DNA of 14,467 nucleotides from Chitinispirillaceae bacterium (lineage in GTDB: Bacteria > Fibrobacterota > Chitinivibrionia > Chitinivibrionales > Chitinispirillaceae), in the NCBI GenBank assembly GCA_016926315.1, contig JAFGOU010000295.1, forward strand, positions 1 to 14,467. The letters are read 5' to 3'. This document shows positions 6,840 to 14,467 of this stretch, piece by piece (position 1 is the stretch's first letter; the number at the start of each line of letters is the position of its first letter). The notes under the pieces were generated by a model. It worked only from the letters and a program-made list of their open reading frames with translations. It was not told the origin of the DNA and did no database searches. Position numbers and translations under genes: made by a program.

Positions 6840-8582
6840 ATGAAACAGGAAAGCATACGTCAGAAAATGACCGCTTTTGCGGCCCTCATGATTTCAGCGG
6901 CGCTGGTCGTTTTTATCGCCCTGGGCGGAGCGCTGACCCTTTTTTCCGCCTATCAGCGGTTCAGCGATACGAAAAAACGGATCGAAGCCGCGCTTCTTGA
7001 CAAGGGTATGACCCTGGTATTCAACAACAGTCTTGCCCTCCGGGGAATGGCCGAAGACAACGCGTTCGGCGGAATCAGGGAGATCGTCGCCTCCACGGTG
7101 AATAACGACAGTACGATGGTGTATGGAATGTATATGGACACGGTAAGACAGCCGTGGGTATGGGCGACGCATGCGCATCCCGAGGGCTCCATCCAGGAGC
7201 GGCGGACACTCGACGACCCGGTCAGCCGCTGGGCGCAAAACCTGAACTACGCCTCCTTTCTGCGGACAAACGGTGAGGACGGCTTGCCGCCGCACATCGC
7301 GTTTGCCGCTCCGGTGGCCGGAGAGGACGGCCAGAAATTCGGCAGTATCAGGTATGGGATCGCTACAAAAACCATGGAGGAGGCGATCATGGAATTGCGT
7401 CGGCAGACGATTGTTCAGGGTGCGCTGCTGGGAAGCGTATTTATCGTCATCGCCGGGTTCATGTTTATCGCGGGCCGCCGGTTTATCGCGCGCCATACCA
7501 ATGCGATCACCCACCCCATCGAGGAACTCACCAGGGCGGCGGCCGACATCTCGCACGGCAACTACTCCAAACCGGTCCTGCCGGTTTCCAAGGATGAGAT
7601 TGGCGAGCTGGCGGGCAATTTCGATATCATGCGGCAGACGGTCAAGCGTTATACCGAAGAACTCGAAACCATGGTGGCAAAGCGTACGGAACAGCTCGAG
7701 GCGGCGCAGAAAGAGATCGTTGACAAGGCGCATAAGGCTGGCATGGCCGACGTGGCCACCGGAACGCTGCACAACGTGGGAAATCTGCTCAATTCGGTCC
7801 GTACCTCCATCGAAGCAATCGATGACGCGCTCCGGTGCGACCCGTTGAGCGGTCTTTCGCGCGCGAACGAGCTGTTTCGCAGCCACGAGGCCGACCTCGA
7901 TAGGTTTCTGACGCACGATCCGCAGGGCGGAAAGCTGCTGCGGTACTTCGATAAAATAGAATCGTCGATCAGGAACCTGCATGAAACGTTCGGCAGGGAC
8001 ATCGAACGGACTATTGAAAAGGTCAACGATATCGGGGCCGTGATCGCCGCACAGCAAAGCTATGCGGCACAGGGAGGGTTGACTGAGAAAATTTCGCCGG
8101 TGGATCTGGTGGAGGATGCATTGACCATTCATGCCGGGGCGCTTGATCGGGCCGGAATAACGGTTCTGCGTCACTATGAACAATTACCCCGGATCAATGT
8201 GCAGAAGTCAAAGCTGATGCACGCTCTTTTTAACGTCATCAAGAACGCCAGGGAGGCGATGGAGGGCGGGTCACCGGGCGGCGCAAGGACCCTGACTGTT
8301 TCGCTTCGGCGCGACGCCGGAGGAGATGTCAGGATCACGATTTGCGATACCGGCTGCGGCGTTCCTCCTGAAAACCTGAAACGCATTTTTTCGTTCGGTT
8401 ATACGACAAAACCCGACGGGCACGGGTTTGGTCTGCATTCCAGCGTCAATTATATAAAGGAGATGGGCGGGCGCATGTGGGCGGAAAGCGGGGGGGCGGA
8501 CCAGGGGGCTTCCCTCATTATTACTTTTCCGCTGGACCAGGGGGGTACCCGGTTTCCGGAAAACAATGGTATAATGGCATAA
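6840..8582 (+). CDS. Transmembrane sensor histidine kinase (extracytoplasmic sensor, HAMP, HATPase)
   Basis: A 580-residue inner-membrane kinase. TM1 is about 11-36; an extracytoplasmic sensor of about 150 residues (37-190, including VYGMYMD, WVWATHAHPEG and HIAFAAPVAGEDG) has a Cache-like look. TM2 is about 193-212, a HAMP linker 212-266 (HPIEELTRAAADISHGNY) and a coiled coil 268-300 (YTEELETMVAKRTEQLEAAQ). The phospho-acceptor is probably His311 in VATGTLHNVGNLLNSV, a variant H-box known from other kinases of this type. The ATP-binding domain shows the N-box NVIKNAREAM (465-474), G1 DTGCGVP (503-509) and G2 GHGFGLHSS (527-535). The open frame extends upstream to 6579, but that part shadows the preceding gene; ATG 6840, 13 nt after its stop, is the sensible start, although its Shine-Dalgarno is weak. 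It likely phosphorylates the receiver protein encoded next. Confidence 0.95.
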   Translation: MKQESIRQKMTAFAALMISAALVVFIALGGALTLFSAYQRFSDTKKRIEAALLDKGMTLVFNNSLALRGMAEDNAFGGIREIVASTVNNDSTMVYGMYMDTVRQPWVWATHAHPEGSIQERRTLDDPVSRWAQNLNYASFLRTNGEDGLPPHIAFAAPVAGEDGQKFGSIRYGIATKTMEEAIMELRRQTIVQGALLGSVFIVIAGFMFIAGRRFIARHTNAITHPIEELTRAAADISHGNYSKPVLPVSKDEIGELAGNFDIMRQTVKRYTEELETMVAKRTEQLEAAQKEIVDKAHKAGMADVATGTLHNVGNLLNSVRTSIEAIDDALRCDPLSGLSRANELFRSHEADLDRFLTHDPQGGKLLRYFDKIESSIRNLHETFGRDIERTIEKVNDIGAVIAAQQSYAAQGGLTEKISPVDLVEDALTIHAGALDRAGITVLRHYEQLPRINVQKSKLMHALFNVIKNAREAMEGGSPGGARTLTVSLRRDAGGDVRITICDTGCGVPPENLKRIFSFGYTTKPDGHGFGLHSSVNYIKEMGGRMWAESGGADQGASLIITFPLDQGGTRFPENNGIMA

Positions 8583-8614
8583 TCCGGTATCTTGCTATCC
8601 GGTAAGGTGAAAGG

Positions 8615-10390
8615 GTGGATGTTGTGGGAGAAATGAATAATGACGGCTCAATAAAACGGATTCTGGTTGTCGACGATAATCCGGACATCCATGCGGATTT
8701 TAAAAGGATACTCCTTGCGCACGCTCATCGAAAAGACGACGAAACCCGCAGGCTTGAAAGTGAATTGTTTGGAGAGCGGGAGGAGGAGGGTGCGGAAGGT
8801 CTGGGACGGCTGCCGGTCTATTCCATCGACAGCGCTTTTCAGGGCGAAGAAGCGATAGTGATGATCGATGCCGCGGAACGGCGCGGTGCGCCGTACGCGC
8901 TGGTGTATATGGATATCCGCATGCCTCCGGGCATCGACGGCCTCGAGACCATTGAGCGGATCTGGGTGCGGCATCCCCACCTCGAGATCGTAATCTGCAC
9001 CGCGTATTCCGATTATTCATGGGAACAACTCCTTCGAAAACTCGGTCCCGCCGACCGCCTGCTCTTTATCAAAAAACCCTTTGACTGGGTAATGGTCAAG
9101 CAGCTCACCCTTGCCGTCACCAGGAAATGGGAGCTGGGGTGCGCCAACCGCGACCACCTCAGGAACCTCGAATCCGAGGTGGAGAAACGCACTGCCGAAC
9201 TGCGCCTCATGATGAAGCGTCTCGAGGTCCTCAAGGAGAAGGCCGAAGCGGCGACCCGGGCCAAAAGCGAATTCCTCGCGCGCATGTCGCATGAGATCCG
9301 CACCCCCATGAACGCGGTCATCGGATTCGCGGGTCTCCTCAGGCAGACCGCGCTCAATGATGAACAGGAGGAATTTGTCAAGGCGATAACCGAAAGCGGA
9401 AACCTGCTGGTCGCCCTTATCAACGATATCCTCGACCTTTCCAGAATAGAATCAAGCAAGGTGGTTATCGACAACAGCGCATTCGACCTGGAGCAGATAG
9501 CGGGCGGCGTGGTCACCATGCTGCAGGACCGTGTCCAGTCCGGCGCCGTGACCGTCGGGCTCGACTATCAGCAGGATGCCCATCGGACCTTCCGGGGCGA
9601 TCCGGTGCGGATCCAGCAGGTCCTTCTCAATCTTGCCGGCAATGCGATCAAGTTCACCGAGCGCGGGCAGGTGACCGTGCGGGTCGAAGAAGTCGACGAG
9701 GCCGAACCGGGCGTTGCCCTGATGCGTCTTTCGGTAAAAGACACGGGTATCGGCATTCCTGCCGGGAAGTTCGGGGAGATTTTCGAGCCCTTCACGCAAC
9801 TCGATACCTCCTCCCGGCCCGGATATGCCGGTTCCGGGCTGGGACTCTCCATCACCCGTTCGATCGTCGGCCTCATGAATGGTTCCATCACCTTTCAGTC
9901 AGAGGTGGGCAAGGGTTCGGAATTCGTCGTGACCCTTCCGCTTACGAGGTTCATCGAACCGCTGACCGGATTCACGCCTCCGGCTCAGGTAAAAACCGAT
10001 CCATTTCAGCCACCGCTCGATGGCGTCAGGGTGCTGGTGATCGAGGACAACCATTTTAACCAGAAGCTCATGACCATCCTGCTGAAAAAAATGGGATGCG
10101 AGGCTGATCTGGTCAGTAATGGCCGTGAAGCGATAGAAAAACTTTCGTCGGGCGGCTATGCGGTGATTCTCATGGACATCCAGATGCCGGTCATGGATGG
10201 TTTTGAAGCGGCGCGCATCATCACCAGGGAAATGAAGCTCTCCACGCCGATCATCGCCCTTACCGCGCGCGCTTTCAGCGCCGATCGTAAACAATGCTTC
10301 GATGCGGGCATGGTCGATTTCCTGGTCAAACCGGTCGACGCCGTTGAATTACGGAAAAGAATAGAGTGGTGGGTGAAAACAGGACGGTGA
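8615..10390 (+). CDS. Soluble hybrid histidine kinase, REC-HisKA-HATPase-REC
   Basis: A 591-residue cytoplasmic phosphorelay protein with no membrane segment. REC1 (about 14-172) has acidic Asp20/Asp21, phospho-acceptor Asp100 in VYMDIRMPPG, Thr129 in CTAYSDYSWE and Lys154 in IKKPFD. It carries a charged insert of about 30 residues (38-66) between helix 1 and strand 2. A coiled coil (180-215) leads to HisKA with His226 in MSHEIRTPMN. The HATPase shows Asn343 in LNLAGNAIKF, DTGIGIP (376-382) and GSGLGLS (407-412). REC2 (471-587) has Glu477/Asp478, Asp521 in LMDIQMPVMDG, Thr550 and Lys572. No HPt and no DNA-binding or enzymatic output domain is present, so the final target lies elsewhere. It starts 32 nt after the membrane kinase, its likely phosphodonor. 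The GTG 8615 start has AAGG at 8604-8607; ATG 8633 is an alternative, but its GGGAG is only 2 nt away. Confidence 0.95.
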   Translation: MDVVGEMNNDGSIKRILVVDDNPDIHADFKRILLAHAHRKDDETRRLESELFGEREEEGAEGLGRLPVYSIDSAFQGEEAIVMIDAAERRGAPYALVYMDIRMPPGIDGLETIERIWVRHPHLEIVICTAYSDYSWEQLLRKLGPADRLLFIKKPFDWVMVKQLTLAVTRKWELGCANRDHLRNLESEVEKRTAELRLMMKRLEVLKEKAEAATRAKSEFLARMSHEIRTPMNAVIGFAGLLRQTALNDEQEEFVKAITESGNLLVALINDILDLSRIESSKVVIDNSAFDLEQIAGGVVTMLQDRVQSGAVTVGLDYQQDAHRTFRGDPVRIQQVLLNLAGNAIKFTERGQVTVRVEEVDEAEPGVALMRLSVKDTGIGIPAGKFGEIFEPFTQLDTSSRPGYAGSGLGLSITRSIVGLMNGSITFQSEVGKGSEFVVTLPLTRFIEPLTGFTPPAQVKTDPFQPPLDGVRVLVIEDNHFNQKLMTILLKKMGCEADLVSNGREAIEKLSSGGYAVILMDIQMPVMDGFEAARIITREMKLSTPIIALTARAFSADRKQCFDAGMVDFLVKPVDAVELRKRIEWWVKTGR

Positions 10391-10452
10391 CAGTGAATGA
10401 CGTTCATTTGTACAAAGAGGTTATGGAAAGGAGGCCGCTCTGGTCAAGCTGA
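10387..10452 (+). other. Possible 21-codon leader reading frame ahead of the radical SAM gene
   Basis: From GTG 10387 (or GTG 10393, with AGGA 8 nt upstream) an uninterrupted frame runs to TGA 10450-10452, which overlaps the ATG of the next gene by one base. It would encode about 19-21 residues (ending MERRPLWSS). The strong AAGGAGG lies inside it. It could be a coupling leader or chance; nothing in its sequence supports a function. Confidence 0.2.
10428..10434 (+). promoter_or_regulatory. Strong Shine-Dalgarno with unusual spacing
   Basis: AAGGAGG is the best ribosome-binding site in the window, but it lies 17 nt before ATG 10452. It is 5 nt before an in-frame CTG at 10440-10442, which would add four residues to the radical SAM protein. 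This leaves the true start open. Confidence 0.6.
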
Positions 10453-12248
10453 TGAATTTCGACAAGCAAGGTCTTGTGAGGGAGCTCTGGTCGCAGGACC
10501 CGGAGATACACCGGCTCCTGAAAAAAGCGGAAAACCTGCATGAAGCCCGTGAATTCCTGTTCAATTATTTGAACGATCTTGAATCCCATTATTTTAATAT
10601 ACTTTCGGTCCGGTCGCTGGTCACCCGTCATATCATCGAACGCAACAACGCCAAGGAGTGCATCCGGGTTTTTAAAAATATCATCAGGACGGAAAACGAA
10701 AAACAATGCCGGTTTTCGGCCCTTAAGCTGCTCTGGCGGATTGCACGGGCAAACGATGGCGCGCTCCAAGATGCCGGCGAAGGGTTCTTGTGCGAGTTTA
10801 TAGCTCTTGTCAAGGGTATAAACAGCAGGTCGGCAATTGCCAGCAAGCATTTTAAACATCTGGGAGATTCCGAAGGGAAAAATCCCACGCAACGATCGAA
10901 GCATCTCGATGCATACGCGCGGTGGCTCTATGAACAATTCAGCCGTTTTTCCGACGGGCTCGATCCTGGGGTTGCGGCCCGTCAGATAAAGGTGAAAAAG
11001 GAGATCCTTCAGGTTCTCGGTGGCACGTCGTCGGACTGGTACGATTACCGGTGGCATTTGAAAAATGTTTTCAAGGACGCCGAATCGATCCGGCACATCG
11101 TGAAGCTGGAGCCTGATGAACTGCAGGGGTTGGCCAGGGCCGGGGAATACGGTATCCCGGTGCAGATCACCCCCTACTATTTGTCGCTTTTTAACAAAAA
11201 AGGACGCTGTGAACTCGACCGAGGCGTCAGGGCGCACGTCATTCCGTCGGTAACGTATTGTGAGAACATCCGCCATAGTAAAGAATCCGGCGACGATATG
11301 GACTTCATGGGTGAAAAAGCGACCAGCCCTGTTGCCGGCATTACACGACGCTACCCTCAGATCGTCATTCTCAAGCCATACGACTCCTGTCCGCAGATAT
11401 GCGTCTACTGCCAGCGCAACTGGGAGATCAAAGATATAGGGAGCGCACAGGTCTCCCGCGAAATCGTCACACGGGCGATAGCATGGATACGCCGGAACAC
11501 CAATTTACGCGAAGTACTGGTCACCGGCGGAGACCCGCTCACGCTCAGCAACAGCTATCTTGATTGGCTGATCGGTGAACTTGCGGGGATGCGCCATATC
11601 GAACGCATCAGGATCGGGACCAGGGCGTTGGTCACCGTCCCCTTTAGGATCAATGAGGGGTTTGTTGAGCTGCTTAAAAAATATCATAAACCCGGTAAAA
11701 GAGAACTGGCGATAATGACCCATGTGGAATATCCTCTTGAAATCACGCCCGAACTGGTGGATGCCGTAAAAGGCATACGTAGCGCCGGCGTCAGCGTGTA
11801 TAACCAGCAGGTATTTACGTACTATACGAGCAAACGGTACCAGACGGCGTATCTCCGCTGGCTGCTTAAATTATCGGGTATCGACCCGTATTACACCTTT
11901 AATACCAAGGGAAAGAACGAAACAACGGACTTCCGTGTTCCGATCGCGCGGCTGGAACAGGAACACAAGGAGGAAGCACGGCTTATGCCCGGCCTTGCCC
12001 GGACCGATTATCCTGTTTTTAATGTGCCGAGGCTTGGCAAATCGTACCTCGTCGCCTGGCAGGACCACGAACCGACGATGGTGCTTGCCGACGGACGGCG
12101 AGTGTATCGTTTTTATCCCTGGGAGTCACGGCTTACCTTTTCCAGCGATTACCTGTATACCGACGTGTCGATTTATGATTATCTCAAGCGCCTGCAGAAG
12201 GACAGGGAAAACGCCGATGAGTACAGCTCAATCTGGTATTATTTTTGA
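10452..12248 (+). CDS. KamA-family radical SAM protein (lysine 2,3-aminomutase-like) with long N-terminal extension
   Basis: A 598-residue homologue of lysine/glutamate 2,3-aminomutases, which move an amino group by 5'-deoxyadenosyl radical chemistry using a 4Fe-4S cluster, SAM and PLP. The core is about 225-570. The cluster motif CxxxCxxC is Cys313, Cys317 and Cys320 (SCPQICVYCQRNWE). VLVTGGDPLTLS (356-367) is the SAM-binding GGDPL segment, and RIGTRALVTVPFR (387-399) and MTHVEYPLEIT (422-432) match the barrel. The PLP lysine is probably Lys530 in NVPRLGKSYL, replacing the PGGGGK context of true lysine aminomutases. Residues 1-220 are helical, absent from classic KamA (about 420 residues), and unrecognised. 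It starts 61 nt after the hybrid kinase gene on the same strand and could share its transcript. No beta-lysine acetyltransferase is nearby, so the substrate is unknown. A CTG start at 10440 is possible. Confidence 0.92.
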   Translation: MNFDKQGLVRELWSQDPEIHRLLKKAENLHEAREFLFNYLNDLESHYFNILSVRSLVTRHIIERNNAKECIRVFKNIIRTENEKQCRFSALKLLWRIARANDGALQDAGEGFLCEFIALVKGINSRSAIASKHFKHLGDSEGKNPTQRSKHLDAYARWLYEQFSRFSDGLDPGVAARQIKVKKEILQVLGGTSSDWYDYRWHLKNVFKDAESIRHIVKLEPDELQGLARAGEYGIPVQITPYYLSLFNKKGRCELDRGVRAHVIPSVTYCENIRHSKESGDDMDFMGEKATSPVAGITRRYPQIVILKPYDSCPQICVYCQRNWEIKDIGSAQVSREIVTRAIAWIRRNTNLREVLVTGGDPLTLSNSYLDWLIGELAGMRHIERIRIGTRALVTVPFRINEGFVELLKKYHKPGKRELAIMTHVEYPLEITPELVDAVKGIRSAGVSVYNQQVFTYYTSKRYQTAYLRWLLKLSGIDPYYTFNTKGKNETTDFRVPIARLEQEHKEEARLMPGLARTDYPVFNVPRLGKSYLVAWQDHEPTMVLADGRRVYRFYPWESRLTFSSDYLYTDVSIYDYLKRLQKDRENADEYSSIWYYF

Positions 12249-12342
12249 CCGGCTACGATAACAACGGTACGTTAAACGGAATGGACCTGTATTTGATGGA
12301 TATTCATGGCCTCCGGCGCCTGTTCGTTTCCGTCTGTTCGGG
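12249..12342. other. Convergent intergenic region, no clear terminator
   Basis: Only 94 bp separate the stops of the radical SAM gene and the minus-strand helicase gene. I see no GC-rich hairpin with a T-run on either strand, so termination here may be Rho-dependent or the transcripts may overlap. Confidence 0.5.
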
Positions 12343-14467
12343 TTAAGACCGCCCTACCACCACCCGCAACGCGTCCAGGCGTACCCGTGCGTTCCCGACG
12401 TGTTCGGTAAGCGCGCGTCGCTGCTCTTCCAGATACGCCGTTTCGTCTCCCGGATTAAGGCCAGACCGCCCTCGCAGTCGCGCGCTCCGTTCAATTTCGT
12501 GACAATAGAGGCGGTCGATGTTCCCGAGAGCCTCTTCGATACGGCGGCGCAGGTACAGGGTCGCCAGCGATGCGGCCTGTTCGAGCATGGGTTTGACCTT
12601 TTCGTCAAGGCCCGGTATCGGGCGCATGGCTTTGACCCTGTCCAGGAAAGCGGCGTGTTCCAGTTCCGCCGTCCGGTCGCGCAGGGTATGGTCGACCCTG
12701 ACCGTGATGGGTTCCGGCGGAAGGAACCGGTTGCTTTGCAGATGCGCCGGCGCGATACACTCGACGATATACACCGCTTCAAGAAGCAGGGGCGGCGCCT
12801 CCGGAGCGTCGCTCCGAGCTATCACGGAGCTGCCGCGGCCTCCGGAAAGGAACAGGGCGAGCCCGTCCCTCACCAGAGGGTGGTCGATGGTCAGGAATTC
12901 CACCTCTTCGCGCACAAGAGCAGTGGATGGATCAAAGGTGACCACCGGGGTTTCGGCCCGCGGCAGGGGAAAGGAGTGGTCGGTCAGGTATTCCGTATTC
13001 AGGATAAACGTGCGCGGCTCACCCTCTTCGGCCACAATCCCGTAATGCTTGAACAAAAGGGTGGCGATACGCTGCGCCAGCCCTGACCGGTGCGCCCGTT
13101 GAATATCGTCGATCAGTTTCCGGGCGCGCTCCTGGTTGCACGAAGCCAGTTCAAGCAGGCGGTCGCGGGCATCGGTGATCTGACGGGCGTAGCGGGCGCA
13201 GAGAGCGCGGGATTTTTCAAGAAATGCCGTTGCCGCGGCCGAACGGTTGCCGTTGTCTTCCCTGAGTAGCAGCGCCAGTTCGTCGCCGACCTCTTCATAC
13301 ACCCTGCCCGCGGCAGGAACATTGGCTGCGAAGGTGCCAAGTCCTTCGTGATGCCAGCGACAGACGATCTCCTGGACCGTGCCGATGAGGCTGGGGACAT
13401 GAATATGGATGGCGGCTTTCTGGCCGATCCGGTCGAGCCGGCCGATCCGCTGGGCGAGCAGTTCCGGGTCCGTCGGCAGATCGAACAGCGCCAGGTGGCG
13501 GCAGAACTGGAAATTTCGCCCCTCGCTTCCGGCCTCGCTGCAGATGAGCGCACGCGCGCCGTTATCCTTTGCAAACCACGCCGCCTGGCGGTCCCGCTGG
13601 ATGATGGTCATCTCTTCATGAAACAGGGCGATTTCCATCCTGATGGCCGCCAGGAGCAGTTCCCTGAGCGCTTCGGCTTTTTTCCGGGTGGTGCAGAGGA
13701 CCAGTATTTTTTCATCGCGATATTTTTTCAGAATGGCAACAAGCCAGGCGACGCGGGGGTCGTCGTCCTTTAGCCGCTCGCCTTCGGTGCCGCCCATGTC
13801 GTCGAGGAACTCCTGCGCTACGGCCCCGGCGGTCCGCCCTGAACACTCCAGCCGGGCAATGTCCACGATACGCCCGGGAAATCCGGCGACATTGCGGCGG
13901 GTGTTACGGAATACCGCGCGTCCGGTGCCGTACAGGTCGATCAATTCATCGAGCGTCAGCGCTACGGTCGTTGTCTGGCCAGGCAGGGTGGAGGGGGGGA
14001 GCGTAACGATCGGCATTTCAGGGGAACGTGCTTCTCCGGCACCTTTCCATTCCAGCTCCTCGATGACCTTTGAGACCGCGCGCCACTGTTCCATCTCATT
14101 CTCATACTCCCTCCACGACGGATACCGCTCAGGGTCGAGCAGTTGGAGCCGGTAGAAATGGTCCTTGCGGCCGAGTTGTTCGGGCGTAGCGCTTAACAAT
14201 ATCAGTCCGCACTGTTTCTTCGCGAGAAGCGAGAGCACGGTAAAGGTTCTGGTGCCATGATGCAGGTGGTGTACTTCGTCAACAATGACCAGGTCCCATG
14301 CCGCCTCCAGAATACCGGCGGCATGGCGCTCTTCATCGAGCATGGATCCGGCGACGATAAAGAGCTGGTCTCCGGAAAACGGGTTGCCGTCAGCGGCTTT
14401 GAAGGGGGTCTGTGGGGTCAGCAGGGAACAGGTCAGCGAAAAGCGGCGCAGCAGTTCGACAAACCAC
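12343..14467 (-). CDS. rapA: RapA-type SWI2/SNF2 ATPase, RNA polymerase recycling factor (5' end outside window)
   Basis: The minus-strand frame runs without a stop from the right edge to the TAA at 12343-12345, giving about 707 residues of a protein usually near 950. RapA binds core RNA polymerase and releases stalled post-termination complexes using ATP. Seen in order from the edge: WFVELLRRFS, motif II VIVDEVHHLH (a DEAH-type Walker B), motif III LLSATPEQLG followed by FYRLQLLDPERYPS, the RapA-typical FRNTRRNVAGFPGR, then the helicase C lobe with FHEEMTIIQRDR, CSEAGSEGRNFQF (motif V) and LAQRIGRLDRIGQ (motif VI). The tail also matches RapA: FLTIDHPLVRDGLALFLSGG, SNRFLPPEP and VRLDALRVVVG. 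Walker A and the N-terminal Tudor-like domains are beyond the edge. The internal ATG at 14341-14343 is not the start. It is convergent with the radical SAM gene. Confidence 0.96.
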   Translation of the reverse strand, partial: WFVELLRRFSLTCSLLTPQTPFKAADGNPFSGDQLFIVAGSMLDEERHAAGILEAAWDLVIVDEVHHLHHGTRTFTVLSLLAKKQCGLILLSATPEQLGRKDHFYRLQLLDPERYPSWREYENEMEQWRAVSKVIEELEWKGAGEARSPEMPIVTLPPSTLPGQTTTVALTLDELIDLYGTGRAVFRNTRRNVAGFPGRIVDIARLECSGRTAGAVAQEFLDDMGGTEGERLKDDDPRVAWLVAILKKYRDEKILVLCTTRKKAEALRELLLAAIRMEIALFHEEMTIIQRDRQAAWFAKDNGARALICSEAGSEGRNFQFCRHLALFDLPTDPELLAQRIGRLDRIGQKAAIHIHVPSLIGTVQEIVCRWHHEGLGTFAANVPAAGRVYEEVGDELALLLREDNGNRSAAATAFLEKSRALCARYARQITDARDRLLELASCNQERARKLIDDIQRAHRSGLAQRIATLLFKHYGIVAEEGEPRTFILNTEYLTDHSFPLPRAETPVVTFDPSTALVREEVEFLTIDHPLVRDGLALFLSGGRGSSVIARSDAPEAPPLLLEAVYIVECIAPAHLQSNRFLPPEPITVRVDHTLRDRTAELEHAAFLDRVKAMRPIPGLDEKVKPMLEQAASLATLYLRRRIEEALGNIDRLYCHEIERSARLRGRSGLNPGDETAYLEEQRRALTEHVGNARVRLDALRVVVGRS

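Noticed and set aside
6894..8183. Long open frame (429 codons) on the minus strand opposite the histidine kinase
   Set aside because: It lies wholly inside a clearly recognisable kinase gene, has no recognisable motifs, and reads as an antisense shadow of GC-rich codons.
14341..14343. ATG at 14343 as start of the RapA gene
   Set aside because: The frame continues upstream to the window edge with RapA-like residues (WFVELLRRFS), and this ATG lies just before motif II, so it would remove the ATP-binding Walker A.

Overview
The window looks like a bacterial chromosome segment from a Gram-negative organism: it has a TonB-dependent outer-membrane receptor and proteins with Sec signal peptides. 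The GH5 cellulase, with its C-terminal sorting-like beta domain, suggests the Fibrobacterota or the wider FCB group (for example a Chitinispirillia-like lineage). This assignment is an inference from protein style, not a proof.

Layout. (a) 1-265: decayed, AT-rich 3' remnant of a DDE transposase on the minus strand, running off the left edge. (b) 266-477: regulatory region with a 22-bp near-perfect palindrome and further copies of its core, followed by (c) a secreted GH5 endoglucanase (478-2229) and a very strong rho-independent terminator (2291-2328). (d) About 2369-2514: a MITE/REP-like element with nested inverted repeats, then about 215 bp in which I see nothing. (e) 2731-4899, minus: TonB-dependent receptor. 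(f) Divergent from it, on plus: two exported solute-binding-type proteins with overlapping reading frames (5055-5843, 5825-6826), a membrane sensor histidine kinase (6840-8582) and a soluble REC-HK-REC hybrid kinase (8615-10390). (g) 10452-12248, plus: a long KamA-family radical SAM protein with an uncharacterised N-terminal third. (h) 12343-14467, minus: RapA-type SWI2/SNF2 RNA-polymerase recycling ATPase, with its 5' end cut off by the window edge.

How the parts may work together. The most interesting block is 2731-10390 (perhaps to 12248). An outer-membrane receptor, two periplasmic binding-type proteins with no ABC permease or ATPase, a transmembrane kinase with an extracytoplasmic sensor, and a phosphorelay kinase with two receiver domains sit together. 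No DNA-binding output domain and no HPt domain are visible. I infer an envelope-spanning sensing system in which the binding proteins serve as signal receptors rather than transport components. The radical SAM aminomutase homologue directly follows the kinases on the same strand and may be co-transcribed. The cellulase and RapA appear to be independent neighbours.
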